DNA of 64,000 bases from positions 1 to 64,000 of the forward strand of contig DDWS01000033.1 of the NCBI GenBank assembly GCA_002347685.1, given 5' to 3'. A program made the translations under genes and the position numbers. Below are positions 15,717 to 24,369 of the stretch, one piece after another; the first letter of the stretch is position 1; each line of letters opens with the position of its first letter. The notes under the pieces are model-generated. The model saw nothing but the letters and a program-made list of their open reading frames with translations. It ran no database searches and had not been told where the DNA came from. The stretch comes from Syntrophaceae bacterium UBA2280 (GTDB taxonomy: Bacteria > Desulfobacterota > Syntrophia > Syntrophales > Smithellaceae).

Positions 15717-16417
15717 TACCCCATCATACCCTGATCTGCAAAACTAAAATAATCATCATTGCCAATGATGACATGATCCAGCACTTTGATGCCCATGAGT
15801 TTACCAGCCGCCGTCAGTTCCTGTGTAAACTTTGTGTCTTCCGGGCTGGGTGCAATGTTGGCGCTGGGGTGATTGTGAATGCAGATGATCGCCGCCGCGA
15901 ATTGCTGCAGGGCGGAATGAATAATCTCCCGCACGATGGGCATGGCATGGTTGACCGTGCCTAGGGCGGCATCGCTGATATTGATGATGCGGTTGTTGGA
16001 GTTGAGATAGACCACTTTAAAGACTTCCGTCTTGAGGTCGCGCATCTGCGGCATGATGATACTGACAACATCCTTTGCGGAAGCAATTTTTTGTTTGCTG
16101 GTTAAAACTTCATCTTCCCGGAAGCGCCGCCCGATTTCGAGGGCTGCTTTGATCTGCGCGATTTTCGCCGGACCCAGGCCCTTGAACTCTTTCCACTCGC
16201 GCATATCGGTGTGGCTCATGTTGCGGAAGGTTCCGAATCTTTCCAGAATCTGGCGCGCCAGGTCAATGGCGCTGTTGCCCCGCACGCCGGTGCGTAGCAG
16301 AATGGCCAGAAGCTCAGAATTGCTCAGTGCCCCGGCGCCTTTTTTGAGCAGCTTTTCCCTGGGCCGGTCGTCCTCAGGCCAGCTGTTGATACCGGTTGAT
16401 TTCATGTTTTGTGCCAT
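15716..16417 (-). CDS. radC: RadC family protein (JAMM/MPN+ domain)
   Basis: The 233-residue protein has an N-terminal helix-hairpin-helix-like part (LSNSELLAILLRTG, then LGPAKIAQIKAA) and a C-terminal JAMM metalloprotease-like domain with IHNHPSANIAPSPEDTKFT near residue 175. The H-x-H and Asp are zinc ligands. RadC was first linked to DNA repair, but its function is unsettled and homologues also occur on mobile elements. It heads the operon with the small Cys-rich gene and yedK, and diverges from umuD. Confidence 0.92.
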   Translation of the reverse strand: MAQNMKSTGINSWPEDDRPREKLLKKGAGALSNSELLAILLRTGVRGNSAIDLARQILERFGTFRNMSHTDMREWKEFKGLGPAKIAQIKAALEIGRRFREDEVLTSKQKIASAKDVVSIIMPQMRDLKTEVFKVVYLNSNNRIINISDAALGTVNHAMPIVREIIHSALQQFAAAIICIHNHPSANIAPSPEDTKFTQELTAAGKLMGIKVLDHVIIGNDDYFSFADQGMMG

Positions 16418-16787
16418 AACCTGTTTCCTTCCGGGTCATTCCGGTGTCATTTCGGATGCCTTTGTTTTCGACCGGCCTTCCTTTTACGGGGTCGACCGGT
16501 GCAGGGTATTGAACATCTATTGCGATATTATTGATGTGTCTGCTAAATAGCCAGGATGATGCGTGGCAGATTCTGGTTTCTTTTGTCAGTCTCCTGCAAA
16601 AAACTTCCACACCGTTGAAATAGGCCACGCTTTACGGGTGTTCTATGCCAATGGGCTTTTGTTGTCAAAAGTTTTGTTTGCCATTTTGGGTCTGTTTCAG
16701 CCGTTGTGGGAATTACTGAAAAATCAATCAAAACAAATATTACGTATGCAGCTTACATGTTTTGTCTACGCGCCGGCGAAAATGATC
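16418..16787. other. Gene-free divergent region between radC and umuD
   Basis: About 370 bases separate the two divergent starts and should hold the radC promoter on the - strand. No gene, hairpin or repeat stood out. The umuD promoter and operator at its right end are listed separately. Confidence 0.6.
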
Positions 16788-16814
16788 TTGACAATAGAAC
16801 GATCGTTCTATATG
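16788..16814 (+). promoter_or_regulatory. umuD promoter with palindromic LexA-like operator
   Basis: A consensus -35 TTGACA (16788-16793) is followed by AGAACGATCGTTCT (16796-16809), a perfect 14-base palindrome, then TATATG (16809-16814), a plausible -10. The GAAC-N4-GTTC core is the Gram-positive-type LexA box, and its place between -35 and -10 is typical of a repressed SOS promoter. No second copy was found in the window. Binding by LexA is inferred from this layout and from the UmuD/polymerase genes downstream. Confidence 0.7.
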
Positions 16815-16822
16815 AGGGAGTC

Positions 16823-17347
16823 ATGGAAAAAACAAGAGATATACCCTTTGCGGAGGGGGCTGCGCCGTTTGTGCGTGTCGGGGCAGGCGACATTCCCGGC
16901 TACGTGAAAATGATCGATCTTTTCGGCGCTTTGCAGGCCCAAACCGTTTCTTGCCTTTGCCGGATCGTGGGATTGCAGGTCAACGGGGAGGTTTGCGCCG
17001 GGTTTCCGTCGCCTGCCGAGGAAGAGCTACGCGACGTCATTTCATTTGATGAATACCTGGTGGCGCATCCGGAAACGTCTTTTTTATTGTCGGTGACGGG
17101 TGATTCCATGGCGGGCGCGGGGATTATGGAAAAAGACCTGGTGATTGTGGAGCGCGGCAGAGAACCGAAAAACGGCGACATCATCCTGGCGGAGGTGGAC
17201 GGAAACTGGACGATGAAATATTTCCGCAAAAAGGGGAAAACCGTCATTCTGGAGGCGGCCAATCCCAAATATCCCCCGATTGTCCCGCAAACCCAGATGT
17301 GCATCGCGGGAGTCATCACGGCGCTGGTGAGGAAGTATCATAAATGA
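16823..17347 (+). CDS. umuD: UmuD-like S24 peptidase
   Basis: The 174-residue protein has a UmuD/LexA catalytic dyad: Ser95 in VTGDSM and Lys132 in TMKYF, 37 residues apart as in UmuD. A cleavage site candidate is Ala59-Gly60 in VCAGFPSPAEEE. The N-terminal arm is longer than in E. coli UmuD (59 versus 24 residues), and no helix-turn-helix was seen. RecA-stimulated self-cleavage should give an active form that works with the Y-family polymerase encoded downstream. GAGGGAG precedes the ATG, and the promoter carries a LexA-type operator. Confidence 0.88.
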   Translation: MEKTRDIPFAEGAAPFVRVGAGDIPGYVKMIDLFGALQAQTVSCLCRIVGLQVNGEVCAGFPSPAEEELRDVISFDEYLVAHPETSFLLSVTGDSMAGAGIMEKDLVIVERGREPKNGDIILAEVDGNWTMKYFRKKGKTVILEAANPKYPPIVPQTQMCIAGVITALVRKYHK

Positions 17348-17417
17348 GGCTACAGGCTATTTGTTTTAGGCTTCTAGCCTACAGCCTAATAGCCTACAGC
17401 CTAATGGCCTAATGGCC
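17348..17417. repeat. TAGCCTACAGCC repeats, inverted and direct
   Basis: Two direct copies of TAGCCTACAGCCTAA (17375-17389 and 17390-17404) are followed by GGCCTAATGGCC. They are preceded by GGCTACAGGCTA, nearly their reverse complement, so the RNA can fold. It fills the gap between umuD and the polymerase gene and reaches one of its possible starts. Confidence 0.85.
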
Positions 17418-17426
17418 GGATTTTTT

Positions 17427-18734
17427 ATGACCGATCTAATTTTCAGTCTTCATTCCTGGCCGCGCGCGATTGTTCACATCGACGGCGACGCATTTTTTAC
17501 GTCGTGTGAAGAGGCGATTCATCCGGAGCTCAAAGGCAAGCCGCTCATTACCGGTGGTGAACGCGGCATTGTGGCCTGCGCCAGTTACGCGGCCAAGAAG
17601 CTGGGCGTCAAGCGGGGCGTGCCTCTGCACGAGGCGCGTAAAATCTGTCCGGGTTTGACGGTTCTTCCTTCGGATTACGAAACCTACAGCCTGTTTTCCC
17701 GACGGATGTTCGCGATCATGCGCCGCTTCACACCCGATGTGGAGGAATATTCCATCGACGAGGCCTTTTCCGACATCACCGGCATGCGCCGGGCGCTGCG
17801 CTTAACTTACGAAGACATTGCGCTCAAAATGAAAACGGACATCGAACGGGAGTTGGGCATCACCGTGTCGGTGGGATTGAGCATCACCAAGGTCCTGGCC
17901 AAGGTGGCCTCCAAACATCAGAAGCCCGCGGGCCTGACGGTGATCAAAGGCCGGGACATCGCCCGATACTTAAACGATTTGCCGGTGGAAAAGATCTGGG
18001 GCATCGGGCCTGCCACGACGAACTATCTGGCGAAGCTCGGTTGCCGCACAGCGCTGGCTTTCGTGCAATTGCCGGAGAAAACCGTGCGGCAGAAATTCAC
18101 CAAGCCGGGCGTTGAAATCTGGCAGGAGCTGCGCGGTGAGTCGGTTTATCCCGTGGTGTCCGAAGAAAAAAGCACGTACGCCTCTATCAGCAAAACCAAA
18201 ACGTTCGCGCCGCCGACATCGGATGCCGACTACCTTTTCGCGCAGCTTGCGCGCAACGTGGAATCGGCCTGCATCAAGGCCAGGCGCTACGCGCTCGCAC
18301 CGAAAAAAATCGTGGTTTTTCTGAAAAAGCAAAATTTTGACTCAGCCGGCAGCGAAGCGGCGCTTTCCCGGCCGTGTGCCTGCCCGCTTGAGTTTTCCGG
18401 CGTCATTCGTGATTTGTTTAACGCCTGTTACCGGCCGCGCGAACTTTACCGGGCCACGGGTGTGATCCTTCTTGACCTTGTCGCCGACAGCAGCATTCAA
18501 TACACCCTCTTCGACGATCCGGTGCACGCGGAAAAAATCAAAGATGTTTATGCCGTGGCCGACGAACTGGCTGAAAAATTCGGCAAGCACGCGGTGCATC
18601 TCGGAAGCTCTCATTTCATTGAAACAGTGGGCAGGGGCCGCCGTGGCCCGCCCACCGCGCGCGAGCGGACAACGCTTGAGGGCGAAACGAAAAGGCGCCA
18701 TCTGGGCCTGCCGTTGATTCATGTGAAAACGTAA
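17427..18734 (+). CDS. dinB: Y-family translesion DNA polymerase (DinB/UmuC type)
   Basis: A 435-residue polymerase with VHIDGDAFFTSCEE (metal-binding Asp) near the N-terminus, EEYSIDEAFSDITG with the catalytic Asp-Glu near residue 110, and a helix-hairpin-helix around WGIGPATTNYLAKLG. QYTLF near the C-terminus fits a beta-clamp-binding motif. It copies past lesions with low fidelity. ATG 17427 is preferred over ATG 17412, which lies in the repeat, but neither has a clear ribosome site. UmuD directly upstream suggests a Pol V-like pair, although the sequence is closer to DinB. Confidence 0.87.
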   Translation: MTDLIFSLHSWPRAIVHIDGDAFFTSCEEAIHPELKGKPLITGGERGIVACASYAAKKLGVKRGVPLHEARKICPGLTVLPSDYETYSLFSRRMFAIMRRFTPDVEEYSIDEAFSDITGMRRALRLTYEDIALKMKTDIERELGITVSVGLSITKVLAKVASKHQKPAGLTVIKGRDIARYLNDLPVEKIWGIGPATTNYLAKLGCRTALAFVQLPEKTVRQKFTKPGVEIWQELRGESVYPVVSEEKSTYASISKTKTFAPPTSDADYLFAQLARNVESACIKARRYALAPKKIVVFLKKQNFDSAGSEAALSRPCACPLEFSGVIRDLFNACYRPRELYRATGVILLDLVADSSIQYTLFDDPVHAEKIKDVYAVADELAEKFGKHAVHLGSSHFIETVGRGRRGPPTARERTTLEGETKRRHLGLPLIHVKT

Positions 18735-19091
18735 GGCGAAAAGCGTGCAGGGCCGGCGCATGGGGGAAGTGTCATAAGAGCGCCTATTATTATTGAGTTA
18801 TTTTTTCCGGATGATGAAAGATAGCGCTTGCATTTCATTTTTGATCTGCTAAGAAAAATAATCAACGTTCGATGTTCATGGGGATGACCGAAGGGGTCGA
18901 GTGAAAATGTCGGGCACGGCTCAGGTCGTAACGGGCGTTGTTCCGGATCCGTCGTAGTCGGGCGGTCGGAAAGCCATGAAAAATTCGGTAAATACGTGAA
19001 GATTCATTTCAACCGATTGTAAAAAATCAGCAGGTTCGAGTTCCTTGCTTCAGGCAGGGGTTAAAAAATAATATTTTTCAAGGAGGCAGGT
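18735..19091. other. Intergenic region before the acyl-CoA dehydrogenase
   Basis: This 357-base stretch shows no gene. AAGGAGG at 19080-19086 is the ribosome site for the next ORF. GGTTCGAGTTCC near 19032 resembles a tRNA T-arm, but no acceptor or anticodon stem could be drawn. Confidence 0.6.
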
Positions 19092-20966
19092 ATGTCGTTA
19101 AATCCATTAGTCGATTCACGTGATGTTCGTTTTGTGCTGTTTGAAATGCTGGAGATGGAAAAGCTCAACCGCTTTGACCATTTCAGCGATTTTGACCGTA
19201 GTGTTTACGAGGATATGCTCAATCTCGCTGAAAAAATTGCTTTGGAACAGTTCTATACGTCCAACAGCGACGGCGATAAAACCGGTCTGAAGTTCGACCC
19301 GGAAACCAATGAAGTCAAAGTGCCCGAATCCTTCCACAAGGGGTTTAAGGCGTACATGGAAGCCGGTTTCCACAGCCTGACGTTTTCCCCGGAAATGGGG
19401 GGCATGGGCCTTCCCTCCAGTGTTTCCATGGCGGCTGCGGAGTATTTTAACGCGGGCAACACGGCATTGACCATGTATTGCGGTGCGATCACCGGAGCGA
19501 TGCACATCATTGCGGCTTTCGGTTCCGAAGAAGTGAAAAACATGTTTATTCCCAAAATGATGGAGGGGAAGTGGGGCGGCACCATGTGTCTGACGGAACC
19601 GGGCGCCGGCTCTGACCTCGGCGCGCTCAAATCCAAAGCGACCCGGCAGCCGGACGGCACGTATCTCATAAGCGGTGTGAAAATCTTTATTTCCAACGGC
19701 GAACATGACATGACGGAAAACATCATCCATCCGGTTTTAGCACGCATTGAAGGCGATCCGGAAGGGACCAAGGGCATTTCCATTTTCGTTGTTCCGAAGT
19801 ATCTGATCAATCCCGACGGGTCGCTGGGCGAACGCAACGACATGATCTGTTCGGGCGTCGAACACAAGATGGGGCTTAAAGGCAACGCCACCTCGACGCT
19901 GAATTTCGGCGACAACGGCAAATGCGTCGGTTATCTTCTGGGAAAAGAGCGCGAAGGCATGAAGGTCATGTTTCAGCTCATGAACGCGGCGCGCATTCAC
20001 ACAGGTGTTCAGGCCGAGTCTGTTTCCAGTGCTGCCTACATGCATGCGGTTACCTATGCCCGAACCCGTATTCAGGGCGTCCATATCACCCAGTCCATGA
20101 ATCCGGCTGCTCCAAAGGTGCCGATCATCGAACATCCGGATGTAAAGAGAATGCTGCTTTATATGAAGAGCACGGTCGAGGGCATGCGGATGCTCTGCCT
20201 GTTCCTCGCCTATCATGAGGATATTATGCATGCTTCATCCTCCCCGGAGGAGGTCAAAGAAGCGACGGGGATCGTCGAAATACTTACCCCCATTGTCAAA
20301 GCCGGTATTTCCGACGCCTCTTGGCTGGTCACGGCGGAAGCCATGCAGGTTTACGGCGGCTACGGTTACTGCCAGGAATATCCGGTTGAGCAGTACGCGC
20401 GCGACACCAAGGTATTCTCGATTTATGAAGGCACCAACGCCATTCAGTCGCTCGATCTGCAGATGCGCAAGATCCTGATGAATCCTGAAATGTACAACTA
20501 CTCGCAGCTCAGAAAACGCATGAATGCTACGATTGACCTTGCCAAAGGCGTGGTGGATGAGAAGTACATCGCCCCGGTCGTTCGCGGACTTGCGAAGTTC
20601 GACGAAGTCATCGAGATGATGAAAAAGCAGCTGGGAGAAGGCAAGTTCATGGCCCTGGTGCTCAACGCCACGCCGCTGCAGCAGGCGATGTTCCCGCTGA
20701 TCGTGGCCTGGCTGCATCTGTGGAGCATGACCATCACCATTCCGAAGTCCAAAGCCCTTCTGGGCGAAGCCAAAGGCGCCGAACGCCAGAAGCTGCTCGC
20801 GGAAAACCCCGAAGCGGCTTACTACAGCGGCCGGGTGCTCTCTTCGCAGTTCTTTATCGGTTCCGAGTTTCCCAAATTTTTCGGGCAGCTGGAATGTATT
20901 ATGAACAACGAAGGCGCCGCGATTAAGGTGGATTCGGCAAACTTTACAGGGGCGCTCGCAGAGTAG
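19092..20966 (+). CDS. Acyl-CoA dehydrogenase, long form
   Basis: A 624-residue flavoprotein of the roughly 600-residue acyl-CoA dehydrogenase subgroup (DmdC/FadE-like), longer than the usual 380. The FAD-binding segment MCLTEPGAGSDLGALKSKA lies near residue 160. The catalytic Glu is in YEGTNAIQSLDLQ near residue 450, and YGGYGYCQEYPVEQYARD is also conserved. It oxidises an acyl-CoA to the trans-2-enoyl-CoA. A strong AAGGAGG precedes the ATG. It heads a degradative block with acyl-CoA ligase and 3-hydroxyacyl-CoA dehydrogenase genes. Chain-length preference is unknown. Confidence 0.92.
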   Translation: MSLNPLVDSRDVRFVLFEMLEMEKLNRFDHFSDFDRSVYEDMLNLAEKIALEQFYTSNSDGDKTGLKFDPETNEVKVPESFHKGFKAYMEAGFHSLTFSPEMGGMGLPSSVSMAAAEYFNAGNTALTMYCGAITGAMHIIAAFGSEEVKNMFIPKMMEGKWGGTMCLTEPGAGSDLGALKSKATRQPDGTYLISGVKIFISNGEHDMTENIIHPVLARIEGDPEGTKGISIFVVPKYLINPDGSLGERNDMICSGVEHKMGLKGNATSTLNFGDNGKCVGYLLGKEREGMKVMFQLMNAARIHTGVQAESVSSAAYMHAVTYARTRIQGVHITQSMNPAAPKVPIIEHPDVKRMLLYMKSTVEGMRMLCLFLAYHEDIMHASSSPEEVKEATGIVEILTPIVKAGISDASWLVTAEAMQVYGGYGYCQEYPVEQYARDTKVFSIYEGTNAIQSLDLQMRKILMNPEMYNYSQLRKRMNATIDLAKGVVDEKYIAPVVRGLAKFDEVIEMMKKQLGEGKFMALVLNATPLQQAMFPLIVAWLHLWSMTITIPKSKALLGEAKGAERQKLLAENPEAAYYSGRVLSSQFFIGSEFPKFFGQLECIMNNEGAAIKVDSANFTGALAE

Positions 20967-20992
20967 CGCGTGCGGCAGATAAGGAGTAAGAA

Positions 20993-21037
20993 ATGACGGG
21001 GGTCACCGTGCGCTTTGCTTCGCAAAGCGCACGGTGA
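20993..21037 (+). other. 16-bp perfect hairpin overlapping a 14-codon ORF
   Basis: TCACCGTGCGCTTTGC (21003-21018) pairs perfectly with GCAAAGCGCACGGTGA (21022-21037) around TTC. Upstream, AAGGAG and an ATG at 20993 open a reading frame, MTGVTVRFASQSAR, whose TGA is the last three bases of the hairpin. It may be a REP-like insertion, an attenuating leader, or both. Confidence 0.6.
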
Positions 21038-21066
21038 ATCTCTGTTTCATACATCATGGAGACAGG

Positions 21067-22773
21067 ATGATGAAAACCGACCCCGATGGCGTTAACGGCT
21101 TACCCAGGATCAAACCCTGGCACAAATTCTACGATTACAATGTTCCCACGACCATTCGCTATCCACAGTATCCGGCGCAAAGGATTTTTCAGCTGACCGC
21201 CGGCGCCCATCCGAACAAAGTCTGCACTGTCTTCTACGGAACGGAAATGACCTATTGGCAGGTGCGCGAGCAGGTGCTGAGACTTGCCAACGCGCTTATC
21301 GCCAAAGGGGTCAAAAAGGGAGACCGTGTGGGGATTCAGCTTCCCAACTGTCCGCAATTCGTCATTTCCTATCTGGCCATACTGCACATAGGCGCCATTG
21401 TCGTGAATATCAGCCCGTTGTACACCGCGACGGAGTTAAAATTTGTCATTGAGAACACGGCCATGGAAACGCTCATCACGTTCGATATGATTTTGCCCCA
21501 TGTGCGTCCGGCGGTGAAAGAAACAGGCCTCAAACGTGCAGTTGTTACCAGGATCACCGATTATATAAACGGTCTCGGCGTCAGCACTGCCGGCGTTCTG
21601 GAGCTGGAGGAGGGTTGGCTGCATTTTTCCGAATTGATCGAAGGCTGCCCGGATACGCGGCCTCCCCGCGTTCCGATCGTGCCGGACGATCCCGCGATGA
21701 TTCAATTCACCGGCGGAACCACGGGGCTCCCGAAAGGCGCGCTGCTCACGCACGGCAATCTGGTGGCCGCCTGCTTCCAGGCAAGCCAGTGGGCGACGCC
21801 GGGGGTTTACGCGCCCCTCACCATGGCGCACCATGAACGCTTTGCACTTTGCGTCCTGCCGTTTTTCCATGTTTACGGCAACATCGCAGCGATGAACTGG
21901 TCGTTTTTCAACTGTGCCACACAAATTCTGGTGCCGCGCTTTGAAATCGACGAAATCATCGACACGATCGTCAAGGCGGACCATATTACCTATTTCCCTG
22001 CGGTTCCCACGATGATTACCGCCATTGTCAATCATCCCAAAGCAGCCGGCCTGGATCTGGGAAGATATATCAGTTTGATCAATTCCGGCGGGGCGCCGAT
22101 GCCTGTGGAACTCATCGAACGTGTCATTGATCTGGGCATTATGTTCAATGAGGGTTATGGACTGAGTGAAACAACCTCCATTACGATCGCCAATCCGTTG
22201 ACTTTTCAAAAAGTCGGTTCCATCGGCATTCCGATGGCGGACAACGATTTCCGCATCGTCAATGTGGAAAACGGTGTTGAGGATGTCGCGCCGGGTGAAT
22301 CCGGCGAACTGCTCGTCTCGGGGCCGACGGTGATGAAGGGTTACTGGAACAATCCGGCCGAGACCGCCAATCAGCTCAAAGACGGCTGGCTCTACACCGG
22401 CGACATCGCGCAGGCGGATGAAGACGGCTACATCTTCATCGTGGATCGCAAGAAGGACATCATCATCGCCGGAGGCTTCAACATTTATCCGCGGGAGATT
22501 GAAGAAGTGCTCTACGGACATCCCAAGATTTCTGAGGCGGTTGCTGTCGGCATCCCCCACGACTACCGCGGCGAAACCGTGAAAGCCTTCGTGGTGCTTC
22601 ATCCGGGCGAGACGGCCACGGAACAGGAAATCATCGAGTTTTGCAAGGTCAAGCTTGCCGTCTACAAGGTCCCCAAGGTCGTGGAGTTTCGCGAATCGGT
22701 GCCCAAGTCGCTGGTAGGTAAGATTCTGCGCAAAGCGCTGCGCGATGAGGAACTGGCGAAGTTGAAGAAATAA
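21067..22773 (+). CDS. fadD: Long-chain-type acyl-CoA synthetase
   Basis: A 568-residue AMP-forming ligase with QFTGGTTGLPKGALLTH near residue 223, NEGYGLSETTS near 360, LYTGDIAQADEDGYIFIVDR near 455 and the catalytic Lys in SLVGKILRKALRDEE at the C-terminus. It activates a free carboxylic acid to acyl-CoA with ATP. Start ATG 21067 follows GAGACAGG; an ATG three bases later is also possible. It lies between the acyl-CoA dehydrogenase and the 3-hydroxyacyl-CoA dehydrogenase, so it likely feeds or drains that pathway. Confidence 0.9.
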   Translation: MMKTDPDGVNGLPRIKPWHKFYDYNVPTTIRYPQYPAQRIFQLTAGAHPNKVCTVFYGTEMTYWQVREQVLRLANALIAKGVKKGDRVGIQLPNCPQFVISYLAILHIGAIVVNISPLYTATELKFVIENTAMETLITFDMILPHVRPAVKETGLKRAVVTRITDYINGLGVSTAGVLELEEGWLHFSELIEGCPDTRPPRVPIVPDDPAMIQFTGGTTGLPKGALLTHGNLVAACFQASQWATPGVYAPLTMAHHERFALCVLPFFHVYGNIAAMNWSFFNCATQILVPRFEIDEIIDTIVKADHITYFPAVPTMITAIVNHPKAAGLDLGRYISLINSGGAPMPVELIERVIDLGIMFNEGYGLSETTSITIANPLTFQKVGSIGIPMADNDFRIVNVENGVEDVAPGESGELLVSGPTVMKGYWNNPAETANQLKDGWLYTGDIAQADEDGYIFIVDRKKDIIIAGGFNIYPREIEEVLYGHPKISEAVAVGIPHDYRGETVKAFVVLHPGETATEQEIIEFCKVKLAVYKVPKVVEFRESVPKSLVGKILRKALRDEELAKLKK

Positions 22774-22865
22774 TCGACGATGGCGGGGGCGGTTTCATCC
22801 GGTATTTGCCGGACGACCAAACCGTTCGCAACCGATGGATGATACGTTCGGAAAGGAGGCGGAAG

Positions 22866-24017
22866 ATGAGAGATCAAGACGTAAAAACCATTGCCATGAT
22901 CGGCGCGGGGGATATGGGACATGGAATCGCGGCCTGTTGTCTGATAGGCGGCTATCGGGTAATCCTGCGCGACATTGAACAGAAATTTGTGGATAAGGGT
23001 ATGGCCGGCATCAAGTTAAGCTTCGACAAGTTCAAGCAAAAAGGCAAAATGACGCCCGAGGCATACGATGATGCCATGGTGCGCCTCACACCGATGATCG
23101 ATTTGCAGACAGCCGTGAAGGAAGCGGATTTCATTATTGAAGCCGTGCCGGAGAAGCTCGAACTCAAAAGAAGCGTTTTTGCCGATCTGGACCGCTTTGC
23201 TCCGAAACACGCGATCCTGGCCTCAAACACCTCCAATATGAGTATCACGGACATCGCCGCCGCCACGACCAGGCCCGATAAGGTGATCGGCTATCATTTT
23301 TTCAACCCGGCCATTCTGATGAAACTCGTCGAAGTCATCAAAGGCAGGCAGACCTCCGACGAAGCCATCCAGATCGGCTATGACATTGCCAAAAAAATCA
23401 AAAAAGTTCCGGTGATCGTCAAGAAAGATTCACCGGGTTTTATTTACAACCGGGTCAACGAACCCACGCTTGTTCTACTTTCGAAAATTCTGGAAGCGGG
23501 GCATCCCGCGCCCGAAGAGTTTGACGCGGCGTTCAAGCCTGTTATGGCGATGGCGCCATTCGAACTTCTGGACTATGTCGGCATTGATGTAGCCGCCCAC
23601 GGACTCGAGTATTTTTCACAGGTGCTTTCGATGGATTACAAACCATCCGATGCGCTGATGTCCTATCTTAAGTCAGGCAACCTGGGGAAAAAAACGGGGA
23701 GGGGATTCTATGACTGGTCCAAGGGAAGGCCCGTCATCGACCTGACCAAAGGCACGAAGGAATTCGACATCAACCAGCTGATCGCCCTGCAGGTCAATGA
23801 AGCGACCAAACTCCTGGAAGAAGGCGTAGCCGATGATCCTAAAGAAATTGACCTGGCCATGGCCAACGGCGGCGGTTCGCCTTTCGGACCCTTTGCGCTG
23901 GCGCAGGGCATTGGTTACCCTGCGCTGGTATTGAAACTCGAAGAGATCTATAAAAAATTCCCGCTCGACATCTTTAAGGCCACCAAAACGCTCAAAGAAG
24001 GCAATATCAAACTCTAA
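22866..24017 (+). CDS. 3-hydroxyacyl-CoA dehydrogenase
   Basis: The 383-residue protein has an NAD-binding motif IGAGDMGHGIAACC at the N-terminus, the EAVPEKLELK region, SNTSNMSI, and the catalytic His in YHFFNPAILMKLVEV near residue 140. It has SPGFIYNRV in the C-terminal domain, and the extra length suggests two C-terminal helical domains, as in FadB-type enzymes, but no enoyl-CoA hydratase domain. It oxidises L-3-hydroxyacyl-CoA to the 3-oxo form. AAAGGAGG precedes ATG 22866. A separate hydratase and thiolase must be encoded elsewhere. Confidence 0.92.
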   Translation: MRDQDVKTIAMIGAGDMGHGIAACCLIGGYRVILRDIEQKFVDKGMAGIKLSFDKFKQKGKMTPEAYDDAMVRLTPMIDLQTAVKEADFIIEAVPEKLELKRSVFADLDRFAPKHAILASNTSNMSITDIAAATTRPDKVIGYHFFNPAILMKLVEVIKGRQTSDEAIQIGYDIAKKIKKVPVIVKKDSPGFIYNRVNEPTLVLLSKILEAGHPAPEEFDAAFKPVMAMAPFELLDYVGIDVAAHGLEYFSQVLSMDYKPSDALMSYLKSGNLGKKTGRGFYDWSKGRPVIDLTKGTKEFDINQLIALQVNEATKLLEEGVADDPKEIDLAMANGGGSPFGPFALAQGIGYPALVLKLEEIYKKFPLDIFKATKTLKEGNIKL

Positions 24018-24044
24018 TGTCGCCGTCACGTGAGTTTTCCTGAT

Positions 24045-24078
24045 GCCGCCCCGGCTGCCTCGGTGCAGCCGGGGCGGC
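24045..24078. terminator. 14-bp GC-rich hairpin after the beta-oxidation genes
   Basis: GCCGCCCCGGCTGC (24045-24058) and GCAGCCGGGGCGGC (24065-24078) pair perfectly. No T-run follows, so it may stabilise or end the transcript by another route. The following 290 bases show no gene. Confidence 0.55.
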
Positions 24079-24297
24079 TCATCGTTTAGAAAAGGACGAA
24101 CGGCAAAACTGACATTCCGCGAAACTGTATGCCTGATGGCCGGGCCGAAGAGGCGTTCGTGTGCTTTAAAGAAATCTCCAAAATCAGTTCGACACCCGGG
24201 CACCGCCATAAGCGGCTCCGGTCGGAGGATTGTGAACGATCCTTTGCGCGGTTGAGCAAACAGGAATCTTAACATTTCTTTTTTACATACATTTTTA

Positions 24298-24324
24298 TTG
24301 ACTCTTGATCTGTTAACCTATAAA
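24298..24324 (+). promoter_or_regulatory. Candidate promoter of the MFS transporter gene
   Basis: TTGACT (24298-24303) and TATAAA (24319-24324) are separated by 15 bases, close to sigma-70 consensus elements with a short spacer. They lie about 45 bases before the transporter ATG. Confidence 0.5.
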
Positions 24325-24369
24325 AGCCCATCATCGAAATAGTTGCTAATTTTATGAGGGGGATGACAA

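Noticed and set aside
19020..19045. tRNA-like T-arm sequence
   Set aside because: GGTTCGAGTTCC is present, but no acceptor stem, anticodon arm or D-arm could be drawn around it.
21436..22602. 388-residue ORF on the - strand opposite the acyl-CoA ligase
   Set aside because: Shadow of a GC-rich coding gene; the + strand frame carries all the ligase motifs.
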